In this document: piece by piece, positions 34,519-43,100 of the stretch | Numbering within the stretch: the first letter of the stretch is position 1 | Layout of the letters: every line of letters starts with the position of its first letter | DNA from: an uncultured Blautia sp. | GTDB taxonomy: Bacteria; Bacillota; Clostridia; Lachnospirales; Lachnospiraceae | NCBI GenBank assembly: GCA_900541985.1 | Contig: UQLX01000003.1 | Location: 1 to 64,000, forward strand | DNA: 64,000 nt | Reading direction: 5' to 3' | Notes under the pieces: generated by a model | What the model was told of the DNA's origin: nothing | The model's input: the letters and a program-made list of their open reading frames with translations, nothing else | Database searches by the model: none | Translations under genes and position numbers: made by a program

Positions 34519-35717
34519 ATGGGTATCAGACGGTTCTTCTGGCAGTACTTCTGGGAACGTCTGCATTAAACCGGGAGGTAAAGGCTCAGCTGGAGAAAAA
34601 AGAAGAGTATCTGAAACTGGAGGAGCAAAAAGAGAGTACGGATCAGAACATTCGGGTTCTTCTTATGACCACGGATTATCAGTCCTGCTATCACCCTTCT
34701 GTTACACTGATCCGTGACGGAGAAACAATGACCTTCACAGCAGAGGAGCCGGAAGCTTCCGGAAAAGAAATTTATATTCCGGCTCATGAAAACGGAATTC
34801 AGATCACTTCTCTGGAAAGACAGTGCGGGCATCCGGTGTATCAGGGAACGATTGAAATAAAAAAGGTGCCGGAAGGACTGACGGTGATCAATGAAGTGCC
34901 ACTGGAAACCTATCTGGAAGCAGTGGTTCCAAGTGAGATGCCTTCTTCTTACGAAAAAGAGGCTCTGAAAGCACAGGCGGTCTGTGCCCGGACCTATGCC
35001 TGGAAAAAAATGAAAGAGGGACAGCGGGAGAAAATGGGGGCAGATGTAGATGACAGTGTAAACGATCAGGTTTATCAGAATATTTCGCCCCAGCCGTCTG
35101 TGACAGCAGCAGTACGGGAAACTGCCGGACAGATCCTATGCCAGAACGGAGAGCCTGTACAGGCTTATTATTTTTCTACGTCGGCCGGAGCTACCAGTAC
35201 AGATGAAATATGGGGGGCGGAAACGCCGGCTCCGTATCTGAAAAGTGTCATATGCCAGTTTGATTCCAGAGAACCCTGGAGCAGATGGGAAACGGAAATT
35301 CCATGGACAAACATAGAAAGAAGGGCAGCGGATCAGATTGGGCAAGAGGGCTCACTTCTGGATATTTCCGTAACGGAAAAAAATGAAAGCGGTGCGGTAA
35401 CGGCTCTGCAGGTAATCACTGAGGCGGGTTCTTTTACTTTGAAAGAGGAGTATCAGATCCGTCAGTTTCTGTCACCGGACGGATGTGTGATAACAGAAAA
35501 AAACGGAAATCAGACATCGGGAGGAAAACTTCTTCCCAGCGCATACTTCACTATGAAGCTAAAGAAGGGAGAAACGGTGCAGCTGTCGGGAGGAGGCTAT
35601 GGACATGGTGTGGGGATGAGTCAGAACGGGGCGAATGAGATGGCAAAGCAGGGATATACCTGCCAGGATATTCTGGATTATTTCTTTCGTCAGGTGGAGA
35701 TCCGGAGCATTTCCTGA
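34497..35717 (+). CDS. SpoIID/LytB domain protein
   Basis: 406 residues. Residues about 10-25 (TVLLAVLLGTSAL) are a signal anchor. The SpoIID domain (about 110-400) shows VPLETYLEAVVPSEMPSSYE near 139-158 with the catalytic Glu, QAVCARTYAW near 165-174, STSAGATSTDEIWG near 229-242 and the C-terminal GGGYGHGVGMSQNGANEMA. SpoIID cuts glycan strands stripped of stem peptides during engulfment; LytB-type members act in vegetative walls. No good ribosome site is visible; TATAAT at 34485-34490 would start the transcript at or next to the ATG. Confidence 0.85.
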   Translation: MRKIRFFYGYQTVLLAVLLGTSALNREVKAQLEKKEEYLKLEEQKESTDQNIRVLLMTTDYQSCYHPSVTLIRDGETMTFTAEEPEASGKEIYIPAHENGIQITSLERQCGHPVYQGTIEIKKVPEGLTVINEVPLETYLEAVVPSEMPSSYEKEALKAQAVCARTYAWKKMKEGQREKMGADVDDSVNDQVYQNISPQPSVTAAVRETAGQILCQNGEPVQAYYFSTSAGATSTDEIWGAETPAPYLKSVICQFDSREPWSRWETEIPWTNIERRAADQIGQEGSLLDISVTEKNESGAVTALQVITEAGSFTLKEEYQIRQFLSPDGCVITEKNGNQTSGGKLLPSAYFTMKLKKGETVQLSGGGYGHGVGMSQNGANEMAKQGYTCQDILDYFFRQVEIRSIS

Positions 35718-35733
35718 GTTGCCGTGAAGGTAG

Positions 35734-35762
35734 TTGTCACAAAAGGGTTTTCATGGTATGAT
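35734..35762 (+). promoter_or_regulatory. promoter of the yihY-type gene
   Basis: TTGTCA (35734-35739), 17-base spacer, TATGAT (35757-35762). The leader is about 70 nt. Confidence 0.65.
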
Positions 35763-35838
35763 AGCTGCATGAGCGTAATATCTGACTTCAGGGATCGGAC
35801 ATAAAAACGCCAAAGGCTGTATGACAGGAGAAATCATT

Positions 35839-36774
35839 ATGGAAAAGAAAAGAAAGAAGGGAGCGCTTCCTCTTGCCCTGGGCTTTATGGAACGTATGAG
35901 CATGGACCATGTCAGTGCATATGCAGCTCAGGCAGCATACTTTCTGATCATGTCTTTTATCCCGTTTGTCTTGTTTCTCACCGCTATTGTTCAATATACG
36001 CCTCTGACCTACCGGGAAGTACGTCAGGCGATCATTGGAGTGGTTCCGGAGAATCTGCAGGGCTTTGTATTGAATATTGTGGCAGAGGTATTTTCCAAAA
36101 GCGCAGCAGTGCTTCCAATCTCCGCACTCATGGCCTTATGGTCATCAGGAAAAGGAATGCAGGCGCTGATCAATGGTCTGAACACGATCTATCATGTAAA
36201 AGAAACACGAAACTGGCTGGTTAACAGAATCTATTCCATGTTTTATATGTTTCTGTTTGTGATCGCGCTGATCGCCAGTCTTCTGCTTCTGGTCATGGGA
36301 AGCAGGATACATATTCTGATTTCGGATTATATTCCTTTTCTTGGGAATATGATCGGCAGGATACTGAATGCCAAGACATTCCTGGTGTTTGTCATGCAGT
36401 TTCTGGTTTTTCTGGTTCTGTTTCGGTATCTTCCAAACCGCAGAGCATCCTTAAAAAGTCAGGTGCCGGGAGCTTTTTTTACAGCTGTAGCATGGTCGGT
36501 TTTTTCTTACCTGTTTTCTCTGTACTTTACTTTCTTTCCGGATTTCAGCATTATGTATGGAAGTCTTTCCACTCTGATCCTGGTAATGGTATGGCTGTAC
36601 TTCTGTATGAATTTCCTTCTTTATGGAGCGGAGGTAAACGCTTATTTTGAAAAGGAATTCCGCCAGGCGAAAATGTCACTGGGACAGCTGATCGCACGGA
36701 AACGGATTGAACGCAGGGAACAGAGAAAAAAGGCAAAAGAAGAGAAAAAAGAAAAAATAGCTGAAAAATCTTGA
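35839..36774 (+). CDS. YihY/BrkB family membrane protein
   Basis: 311 residues with about six membrane segments and a Lys/Glu-rich cytoplasmic tail (from about 285). Family landmarks: SAYAAQAAYFLIMSFIPFVLF near 26-46 split over the first segment, LPISALMALWSSGKGMQALINGLN, and SIMYGSLSTLILVMVWLYFC. Often misnamed ribonuclease BN; its true role is not established, perhaps envelope lipid or efflux related. The start at 35839 follows ACAGGAG; six upstream codons contain that site and are dropped. Confidence 0.87.
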   Translation: MEKKRKKGALPLALGFMERMSMDHVSAYAAQAAYFLIMSFIPFVLFLTAIVQYTPLTYREVRQAIIGVVPENLQGFVLNIVAEVFSKSAAVLPISALMALWSSGKGMQALINGLNTIYHVKETRNWLVNRIYSMFYMFLFVIALIASLLLLVMGSRIHILISDYIPFLGNMIGRILNAKTFLVFVMQFLVFLVLFRYLPNRRASLKSQVPGAFFTAVAWSVFSYLFSLYFTFFPDFSIMYGSLSTLILVMVWLYFCMNFLLYGAEVNAYFEKEFRQAKMSLGQLIARKRIERREQRKKAKEEKKEKIAEKS

Positions 36775-36799
36775 CAGAAAAAATATCCTGTGGCATAGT
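36771..36799 (+). promoter_or_regulatory. promoter of pheST
   Basis: TTGACA (36771-36776, overlapping the yihY stop codon), 17-base spacer, CATAGT (36794-36799). The T-box leader begins just after. Confidence 0.6.
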
Positions 36800-36814
36800 A
36801 AATAAAGACAAAAA

Positions 36815-37052
36815 GCGTTGAAGGCGTTATAGGGGATTGTTTCCTTACAGAGAGAAGAAGTCACCGGCTGTAAGCTTCTTCAAGTTCAGACAGTTCCTCA
36901 GTTTCCCGCCGGAGCTGCATTTCTGAACACAGATGCAAGTAGGGAATGACGTAGCTGTGCGTTAAGCAGAAATCAAGTGTCTGTATTTTATGTGCAGAAA
37001 CCAGGGTGGTACCGCGGATATTCCGTCCCTCTTTTGAGGGGCGGTTTTTTTT
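36815..37052 (+). promoter_or_regulatory. T-box leader of pheST
   Basis: The invariant T-box sequence AGGGTGGTACCGCGG is at 37003-37017, followed by the terminator CCGTCCCT (37023-37030) / AGGGGCGG (37037-37044) and eight Ts. Stem I begins near 36850 (GAAGAAG with CTTCTTC, GTTCAG with CTGAAC). Uncharged tRNA-Phe would bind and stop termination, raising pheST when phenylalanine is short. The specifier codon should be UUC; one candidate is at 36921-36923, but I could not fix the specifier loop. Confidence 0.92.
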
Positions 37053-37140
37053 ATTGATAAAGTCCTGGACAGCGTGAAGCATGATTTTATCAATGTCAGG
37101 TGCAAATATGAAATGAAATAAAGCAAAAGGAGAACAAACT

Positions 37141-38166
37141 ATGGATATGAAGGAAAGACTTCAGGAACTGGCTGAAGCTGCCAGAAAACGCATCGAAGAA
37201 TCTGATATGCCGGAGAAGCTCAATGAGGTAAAGGTGGCTTATCTTGGTAAAAAGGGTGAGCTTACCGCAATTTTAAAAAGTATGAAGGATGTGGCTCCCG
37301 AAGACCGTCCGAAGGTAGGACAGCTTGTAAACGAAACAAGAGCAAAGATCGAGGAGCTTCTGGAGGAGTCCAGAAAGAAACTGGAGGAGGCTGCCCGTGA
37401 AGAGCAGATGAAAGCAGAAGTGATTGATGTGACACTTCCCGCTAAAAAAGCAAAGATCGGTCATCGTCATCCAAATACCATTGCCCTGGAGGAAGTGGAG
37501 CGTATTTTTATCGGAATGGGATATGAGGTAGTAGAAGGTCCTGAGGTAGAATATGCAGATTATAACTTTACCAAACTGAATATTCCGGAAAATCATCCGG
37601 CAAGAGATGAGCAGGATACCTTCTTTATCAATAATTCCATCCTGCTTCGTTCCCAGACTTCCCCGGTACAGGCCCGTACCATGGAAGAAGGAAAGCTTCC
37701 GATCCGTATGATCGCACCGGGAAGAGTGTTCCGTTCTGACGAAGTGGATGCGACCCATTCTCCGTCCTTCCATCAGATTGAGGGACTGGTTATTGACAAG
37801 AACATTACATTTGCAGACCTGAAAGGAACGCTTCAGGAATTTGCCAGAGAGCTGTTCGGACCGGAAACAAAAACAAAATTCCGTCCCCATCATTTCCCGT
37901 TTACAGAGCCAAGCGCAGAGGTTGACGTATCCTGCTTCAAGTGCGGCGGAAAAGGCTGTCGTTTCTGCAAAGGATCCGGCTGGATTGAGATTCTGGGATG
38001 TGGAACCGTTCATCCAAATGTTCTTCGTATGTGCGGCATTGATCCGGAGGAATATACAGGTTTCGCATTTGGCGTAGGACTCGAGAGAATTGCTCTTCTG
38101 AAGTATGAGATCGATGATATGAGACTCCTTTACGAAAATGACATTCGCTTCCTGAAACAATTCTAA
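37141..38166 (+). CDS. pheS: phenylalanyl-tRNA synthetase alpha subunit
   Basis: 341 residues, normal length. N-terminal coiled coil (about 1-90), then the class II catalytic core: motif 1 region GHRHPNTIALEEVERIF near 105, motif 2 with FRSDEVDATHSPSFHQIEG near 199-217, and motif 3 with FAFGVGLERIALLKY near 311-325. A CXXC pair cluster (CFKCGGKGCRFCKGSG) is seen near 263-278, a knuckle seen in many members. AAAAGGAG site. Forms an alpha2beta2 enzyme with PheT. Confidence 0.96.
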   Translation: MDMKERLQELAEAARKRIEESDMPEKLNEVKVAYLGKKGELTAILKSMKDVAPEDRPKVGQLVNETRAKIEELLEESRKKLEEAAREEQMKAEVIDVTLPAKKAKIGHRHPNTIALEEVERIFIGMGYEVVEGPEVEYADYNFTKLNIPENHPARDEQDTFFINNSILLRSQTSPVQARTMEEGKLPIRMIAPGRVFRSDEVDATHSPSFHQIEGLVIDKNITFADLKGTLQEFARELFGPETKTKFRPHHFPFTEPSAEVDVSCFKCGGKGCRFCKGSGWIEILGCGTVHPNVLRMCGIDPEEYTGFAFGVGLERIALLKYEIDDMRLLYENDIRFLKQF

Positions 38167-38224
38167 CTGACACAGAGAGGAAGCACGAACTTATATATAA
38201 ACAAAAAGAAAGGTGGATATAAAC

Positions 38225-40642
38225 ATGAATACATCAATGTCCTGGATCAAAAGATATGTACCGGATCTGGATGTGACAGCTCAGGAATATACAGATGCCA
38301 TGACTTTGTCAGGAACAAAGGTTGAGGGTTACGAGGAGCTGGACGCAGATCTGGAAAACATCGTAATCGGACAGATTGAAAAAATAGAGAGACACCCGGA
38401 TGCAGACAAACTGATCATCTGCCAGGTAAATGTAGGAAAGGAAACCGTTCAGATTGTAACAGGAGCTCCAAACGTAAAAGAGGGAGATAAGGTGCCGGTA
38501 GTTCTGGATGGAGGACGCGTGGCAGGCGGTCATGACGGAAAGAAGACCCCGGGCGGTGTAAAGATCAAAAAAGGAAAACTCCGTGGAGTAGAATCCTTTG
38601 GTATGATGTGCTCCATTGAGGAACTGGGAAGTACAAGAGAAATGTACCCGGAGGCTCCGGAATACGGAATTTATATTTTTCCGGAGGATGCGGTAGTAGG
38701 AGAAAGTGCAGTGAAAGCACTGGGACTTGATGATGTGGTGTTTGAATATGAGATCACATCTAACCGTGTGGACTGCTATGGAGTTCTGGGAATTGCCAGA
38801 GAAGCAGCAGCGACCTTCCAGAAGAAATTCTGTCCTCCTGTTGTAAAAGCAACAGGTAATGAAGAAAATGCTTCCGACTACATTAAAGTTACAGTGGAAG
38901 ATCCGGAGCTTTGCCCCCGCTATACAGCAAGAGTGGTAAAAAATGTAAAGATCGGTCCTTCTCCGAAATGGATGCAGAGATGCCTGGCAGCAAATGGTAT
39001 CCGTCCCATCAATAATCTGGTTGATATCACCAATTATGTTATGGAAGAGTATGGACAGCCGATGCATGCCTATGATCTGGATCTGATTGAGGGAAATGAG
39101 ATCATTGTACGTCGTGCATCAGAAGGCGAAAAATTTCTCACTCTTGACGGTCAGGAACGTACCATGGATGAAAATGTTCTGATGATCTGTGACGGTAAGA
39201 AAGCAGTTGGAATCGCAGGCATCATGGGCGGAGAAAACTCCATGATTACAGATCAGGTAAAAACAGTTCTCTTTGAGGCGGCATGCTTTGACGGAACGAA
39301 TATCCGCCTTTCCTCCAAACGTATCGGACTTCGTACAGATGCATCCGGAAAGTTTGAAAAAGGACTGGATCCCAACAATGCACAGGCAGCTATCGACCGT
39401 GCATGCCAGCTGATGGAAGAGCTTGGTGCAGGCGAAGTTGTCGGCGGTATCGTGGATGTATGCAATGAGAACAGAGAGCCGTCCCGCGTGCCTTTTGAGC
39501 CGGAAAGAATCAACGCGCTTCTTGGAACAGATTTAACAAAAGAAGAGATGCTGGAATATCTTGGAAGAGTAGAGCTGACCCTGGATCCGGAGACAAATGA
39601 GATCGTAGCGCCTGCTTTCCGTCAGGATATCCACTGCATGGCCGATGTGGCAGAGGAAGTGGCCAGATTTTTTGGATATGATAAGATCCCGACTACGCTT
39701 CCTACCGGAGAGGCAACAACCGGAAGACTGCCGTTTAAGCTCAGAATTGAACAGATTGCAAGAGACATTGCAGAATACTGCGGATTCTCTGAGGCAATGT
39801 CCTACTCCTTTGAAAGTCCGAAGGTCTTTGATAAGCTGAGAATTGCTGAGGACAGCGATCTGAGAAAGGTGATCACCATCAGCAATCCGCTGGGTGAGGA
39901 TTACAGTATCATGCGTACCACAACACTGCATGGCATGCTGAGCTCTCTTTCCACAAACTATAACAGAAGAAATAAGGACGTACGTCTTTATGAGATTGGC
40001 AAGGTTTACCTTCCTGAAGAGCTTCCTCTGACGGAACTTCCGGACGAGAGGGTACACTTTACTCTTGGTATGTACGGCGCAGGAGACTTCTTTGACATGA
40101 AAGGTGTCTGTGAGGAATTCTTTGAAAAAGCCGGCATGAAGAAAAAAGTACACTATACACCGGACAGCAACAAGACTTACCTGCATCCGGGCAGACAGGC
40201 AAATATCATCTATGAAGGTAAGGTGGTAGGATATCTGGGAGAGGTACATCCGATCGTTGCTGATAATTATGGTATTGGTGAAAAAACATATATTGCAGTG
40301 ATCGATGTTCTGGATATCCTTGAGTTTGCGGGATTTGCCCATAAATTTAACGGCATTGCCAAGTATCCGGCAGTAACCCGTGACCTGAGTATGGTAGTTC
40401 CGAAGAGTGTTCTGGCAGGACAGATCGAAAATGTTCTGGAACAGAGAGGCGGAAAGATCCTGGAATCCTATGAGCTCTTTGATATTTATGAAGGAGCACA
40501 GATTAAGGAAGGCTATAAATCCATGGCATATTCTGTAGTGTTCCGCGATCATGAGAAGACTCTGGAAGAAGCAGAGATCACAGCTGCCATGAAGAAGATC
40601 CTCAATGGTCTTACCGATCTTGGAATCGAGCTGAGAAGCTGA
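38225..40642 (+). CDS. pheT: phenylalanyl-tRNA synthetase beta subunit
   Basis: 805 residues, normal length. N-terminal tRNA-binding OB domain (about 40-150), B3/B4 editing domain (about 210-385, includes CLAANGIRPINNLVDITNYVM split near 260-280), B5 domain (about 405-475), a catalytic-like core without activity, and the C-terminal FDX-ACB domain (KYPAVTRDLSMVVPK near 715). The start at 38225 is spaced eight bases from AAAGGTGG; the GTG at 38213 is part of that site. Confidence 0.96.
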   Translation: MNTSMSWIKRYVPDLDVTAQEYTDAMTLSGTKVEGYEELDADLENIVIGQIEKIERHPDADKLIICQVNVGKETVQIVTGAPNVKEGDKVPVVLDGGRVAGGHDGKKTPGGVKIKKGKLRGVESFGMMCSIEELGSTREMYPEAPEYGIYIFPEDAVVGESAVKALGLDDVVFEYEITSNRVDCYGVLGIAREAAATFQKKFCPPVVKATGNEENASDYIKVTVEDPELCPRYTARVVKNVKIGPSPKWMQRCLAANGIRPINNLVDITNYVMEEYGQPMHAYDLDLIEGNEIIVRRASEGEKFLTLDGQERTMDENVLMICDGKKAVGIAGIMGGENSMITDQVKTVLFEAACFDGTNIRLSSKRIGLRTDASGKFEKGLDPNNAQAAIDRACQLMEELGAGEVVGGIVDVCNENREPSRVPFEPERINALLGTDLTKEEMLEYLGRVELTLDPETNEIVAPAFRQDIHCMADVAEEVARFFGYDKIPTTLPTGEATTGRLPFKLRIEQIARDIAEYCGFSEAMSYSFESPKVFDKLRIAEDSDLRKVITISNPLGEDYSIMRTTTLHGMLSSLSTNYNRRNKDVRLYEIGKVYLPEELPLTELPDERVHFTLGMYGAGDFFDMKGVCEEFFEKAGMKKKVHYTPDSNKTYLHPGRQANIIYEGKVVGYLGEVHPIVADNYGIGEKTYIAVIDVLDILEFAGFAHKFNGIAKYPAVTRDLSMVVPKSVLAGQIENVLEQRGGKILESYELFDIYEGAQIKEGYKSMAYSVVFRDHEKTLEEAEITAAMKKILNGLTDLGIELRS

Positions 40643-41256
40643 TGAAACTTTATATTTTAAGGCATGGAAAGACACAGTGGAATGCGCTCCGTAAAGTCCA
40701 GGGAGCAGCGGATATTCCTCTGGCAGAGGAGGGAATATCTCTTGCGCGTAAAGTCGGAGAAACTTTGAAAGAGACCCCATTTGATCTGTGCTTCAGCAGT
40801 CCGCTGAAAAGAGCCACGCAGACAGCGGAACTTGTTTTGGGAAAAAAGGCAGACAAGGTCCCGATAATTCTGGATAAAAGGATTCAGGAGATTGATTTCG
40901 GGATATTAGAAGGAACGCAGTTCAAAGATGAAAAAGGAAATATGATCAACAGGGAAATGGAAATATTTTTTACAGATCCCAATCGTTTTTCCCGTCCGGA
41001 AAATGGAGAGAATATTTCAGATATTCTGAAAAGGACAAAAGAATTCTGGAAGGAGATCACAACAGATCCGGATCTCCGGGATAAAACAATTCTGATTTCT
41101 TCCCATGGCTGTGCTGTGAGGGCGCTGCTCCAGAATGTTTATCATGATCCGGAGAATTTCTGGCATGGCTGTGTCCCTCCTAACTGCAGCATCAATCTTG
41201 TGGAAGTGAAAGACGGACATACGGTTCTTATAGAAGAAGATAAAATATATGCGTAA
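40642..41256 (+). CDS. histidine phosphatase family protein
   Basis: 204-residue phosphoglycerate-mutase-like phosphatase. The catalytic His is in LYILRHGKTQWNALRKVQG near residue 8; the Arg of SSPLKRATQTAE near 55 and the second His of ISSHGCAVRALL near 155 complete the site. The substrate is unknown (many small phosphate esters are possible). Its ATG overlaps the pheT stop by one base, so it is in the pheST operon and would share T-box control; a terminator follows. Confidence 0.87.
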   Translation: MKLYILRHGKTQWNALRKVQGAADIPLAEEGISLARKVGETLKETPFDLCFSSPLKRATQTAELVLGKKADKVPIILDKRIQEIDFGILEGTQFKDEKGNMINREMEIFFTDPNRFSRPENGENISDILKRTKEFWKEITTDPDLRDKTILISSHGCAVRALLQNVYHDPENFWHGCVPPNCSINLVEVKDGHTVLIEEDKIYA

Positions 41257-41261
41257 AGGCC

Positions 41262-41299
41262 CGGGCTGTTGCGAAATTATTCGCATCAGCCCGTTTTTT
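41262..41299 (+). terminator. terminator of the pheST operon
   Basis: CGGGCTG (41262-41268) plus TGCGAA pairs with TTCGCA plus CAGCCCG (41287-41293), six Ts follow. Confidence 0.88.
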
Positions 41300-41347
41300 G
41301 AGAAAAAGAATATCCGGAATCTGCTGCAGTTAGCTGAATATTACAGC

Positions 41348-41376
41348 TTGAACTGGTGTATGTGATATGATATTAT
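41348..41376 (+). promoter_or_regulatory. promoter of the ZorAB-like pair
   Basis: TTGAAC (41348-41353), 17-base spacer, TATTAT (41371-41376). The leader is about 74 nt. Confidence 0.6.
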
Positions 41377-41456
41377 GAAAAAAAGAAGAAATTGTGCACT
41401 TATTTGCCTGCTAAATAAGACAGAGCTTAATACAATAACAAATGAGGAGGCATCAT

Positions 41457-43088
41457 ATGAGGAAAAAAATTATAAACGTACTTTTGTTTCTTGCGGTTCT
41501 GGCTTCAGCCATTGCCATGACTGTATATGTTGGGAAAGGCGCTCCAACAGTCATGCTTTATAACTTTGTGTTTCTCGGTGTAATGACTGCAATTTATGTG
41601 GCAGGTCTTCTGGGAGGCATGTTCCGAATGAATAATATTGCACAGGCATTTCAGGATGCATCTGCGGAAATCCGGAACCTGTTTCAGAAACCGGGAAAAA
41701 TCGGTGCAGACAGAATACGCATGCTGAACGGTATCTTCCATCACAAATATCTTGACAGGGTTATGAATTCCTTTACAGACTGTATTGTTCAAAGTGAAGA
41801 GGGAATTGGAGATGTGGAAGACTATCTGAATGAAGAAGAACTGGATAACCATATCCATAAACGTCTTCTGGAAATGGTTCCGGATATTTTTACCAGTCTT
41901 GGTATTCTGGGAACATTTGTGGGGCTTGTATGGGGACTCAAAAACTTTGAGCCTTCAAATTATGAAGCCATGACAAGCTCGGTTTCAGCCCTTGTAGATG
42001 GCATTAAGGTAGCTTTTCTTACTTCTATTTACGGAATTGCATTGTCCATTGTATATACCTATGGAATGAAGAGCGAATATTCTTCCATGGCGGAAGCCCT
42101 GCAGGCATTCCTGGCTCGCTTCCACAGCCATGTCATGCCTTCAGCCGAAAATGAATCCAGGAATCTGCTTCTTTCCAGCCAGAAGATCCAGACGGCAGCC
42201 ATGAATCAGATGGCGGAACAGTTTTCGGTGCAGATGGCTGACAGCTTTGAAAAGGTGATCACACCTACTTTTAAGAAAATGAATGATTCTCTGGATACCC
42301 TGGTTGCGTCTGTGACTCAGTGTCAGGAGGATGCTGTCCGTCAGATTCTGGATGCTTTTCTTAAAGAAATGAATGATTCCTTTGGAATGCAGTTTTCAGA
42401 TTTTGGAAAAACACTTACGCAGCTGAAGGATGCGCAGACAGATAATGTAAATTATACAACAAACCTGTATCAGACCATGAGCAGGCAGCTCAGTGAATCT
42501 TATACCAGACATGAGCAGGCCATGAAAAAGATCATGGAGGATACAGGCTCTTCACAGCAGGAATACATAGACCTTGCAAGGCGCATTGCACAGGATAACC
42601 AGAAGATCCAGAAACAGCAGCAGGCAGACTACCAGCATCTTGCAGAATATCTGAAGGAAGCAGAAACCTCTTCGGCAAAATTCTGGGTTGCCTGCAACCA
42701 GACTATGCAGAAATATGTGGAAGCGGCGGCTCAGGGTATGGAAAAGGTTTCCTCTGCCGGAAAAGCCGGCGCGGATGTTCTGGCATCGAATCAGCGCGTT
42801 GTGGAGGCATTTGATGCAAGACTGCAGGAATTTGCAGAATATCAGAAAAAATCCTATCGTACCATGGAGCAGGTACGCAGGCTTCTTTCTGATGTATCTG
42901 TTGCTAAGAATAACGGCGAGATCCGTTTGAGTGCAGGAAGAGCGGCACAGAATGATGCTATGGATCAGATCAGAGAACTCCTGGAAACCCAGGCAGAACA
43001 GCAGCAGGAGCTGATGGAAGAGATGACAAGAAATATCCGGGAAATCTCAAAAACAGCACAGAAAGGAAAATTTGGTATTTTCAGATAA
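41457..43088 (+). CDS. ZorA-like MotA/TolQ/ExbB proton-channel protein with long helical tail
   Basis: 543 residues. Two N-terminal membrane segments (about 5-25 and 32-54), a cytoplasmic stretch, then the MotA/ExbB core pair: SLGILGTFVGLVWGL near 147-161 and DGIKVAFLTSIYGIALSIVY near 180-199. After it comes a tail of about 340 residues, rich in Gln/Glu/Lys and predicted helical or coiled coil. This layout (short MotA-type channel plus very long tail) is that of ZorA in Zorya defence systems, not of flagellar MotA or TolQ. It is followed 13 bases later by a MotB/OmpA-type partner. No ZorC, ZorD or ZorE is next to it. Start at 41457 is set by GAGGAGG. Confidence 0.8.
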   Translation: MRKKIINVLLFLAVLASAIAMTVYVGKGAPTVMLYNFVFLGVMTAIYVAGLLGGMFRMNNIAQAFQDASAEIRNLFQKPGKIGADRIRMLNGIFHHKYLDRVMNSFTDCIVQSEEGIGDVEDYLNEEELDNHIHKRLLEMVPDIFTSLGILGTFVGLVWGLKNFEPSNYEAMTSSVSALVDGIKVAFLTSIYGIALSIVYTYGMKSEYSSMAEALQAFLARFHSHVMPSAENESRNLLLSSQKIQTAAMNQMAEQFSVQMADSFEKVITPTFKKMNDSLDTLVASVTQCQEDAVRQILDAFLKEMNDSFGMQFSDFGKTLTQLKDAQTDNVNYTTNLYQTMSRQLSESYTRHEQAMKKIMEDTGSSQQEYIDLARRIAQDNQKIQKQQQADYQHLAEYLKEAETSSAKFWVACNQTMQKYVEAAAQGMEKVSSAGKAGADVLASNQRVVEAFDARLQEFAEYQKKSYRTMEQVRRLLSDVSVAKNNGEIRLSAGRAAQNDAMDQIRELLETQAEQQQELMEEMTRNIREISKTAQKGKFGIFR

Positions 43089-43100
43089 AAGGAGAGACAG

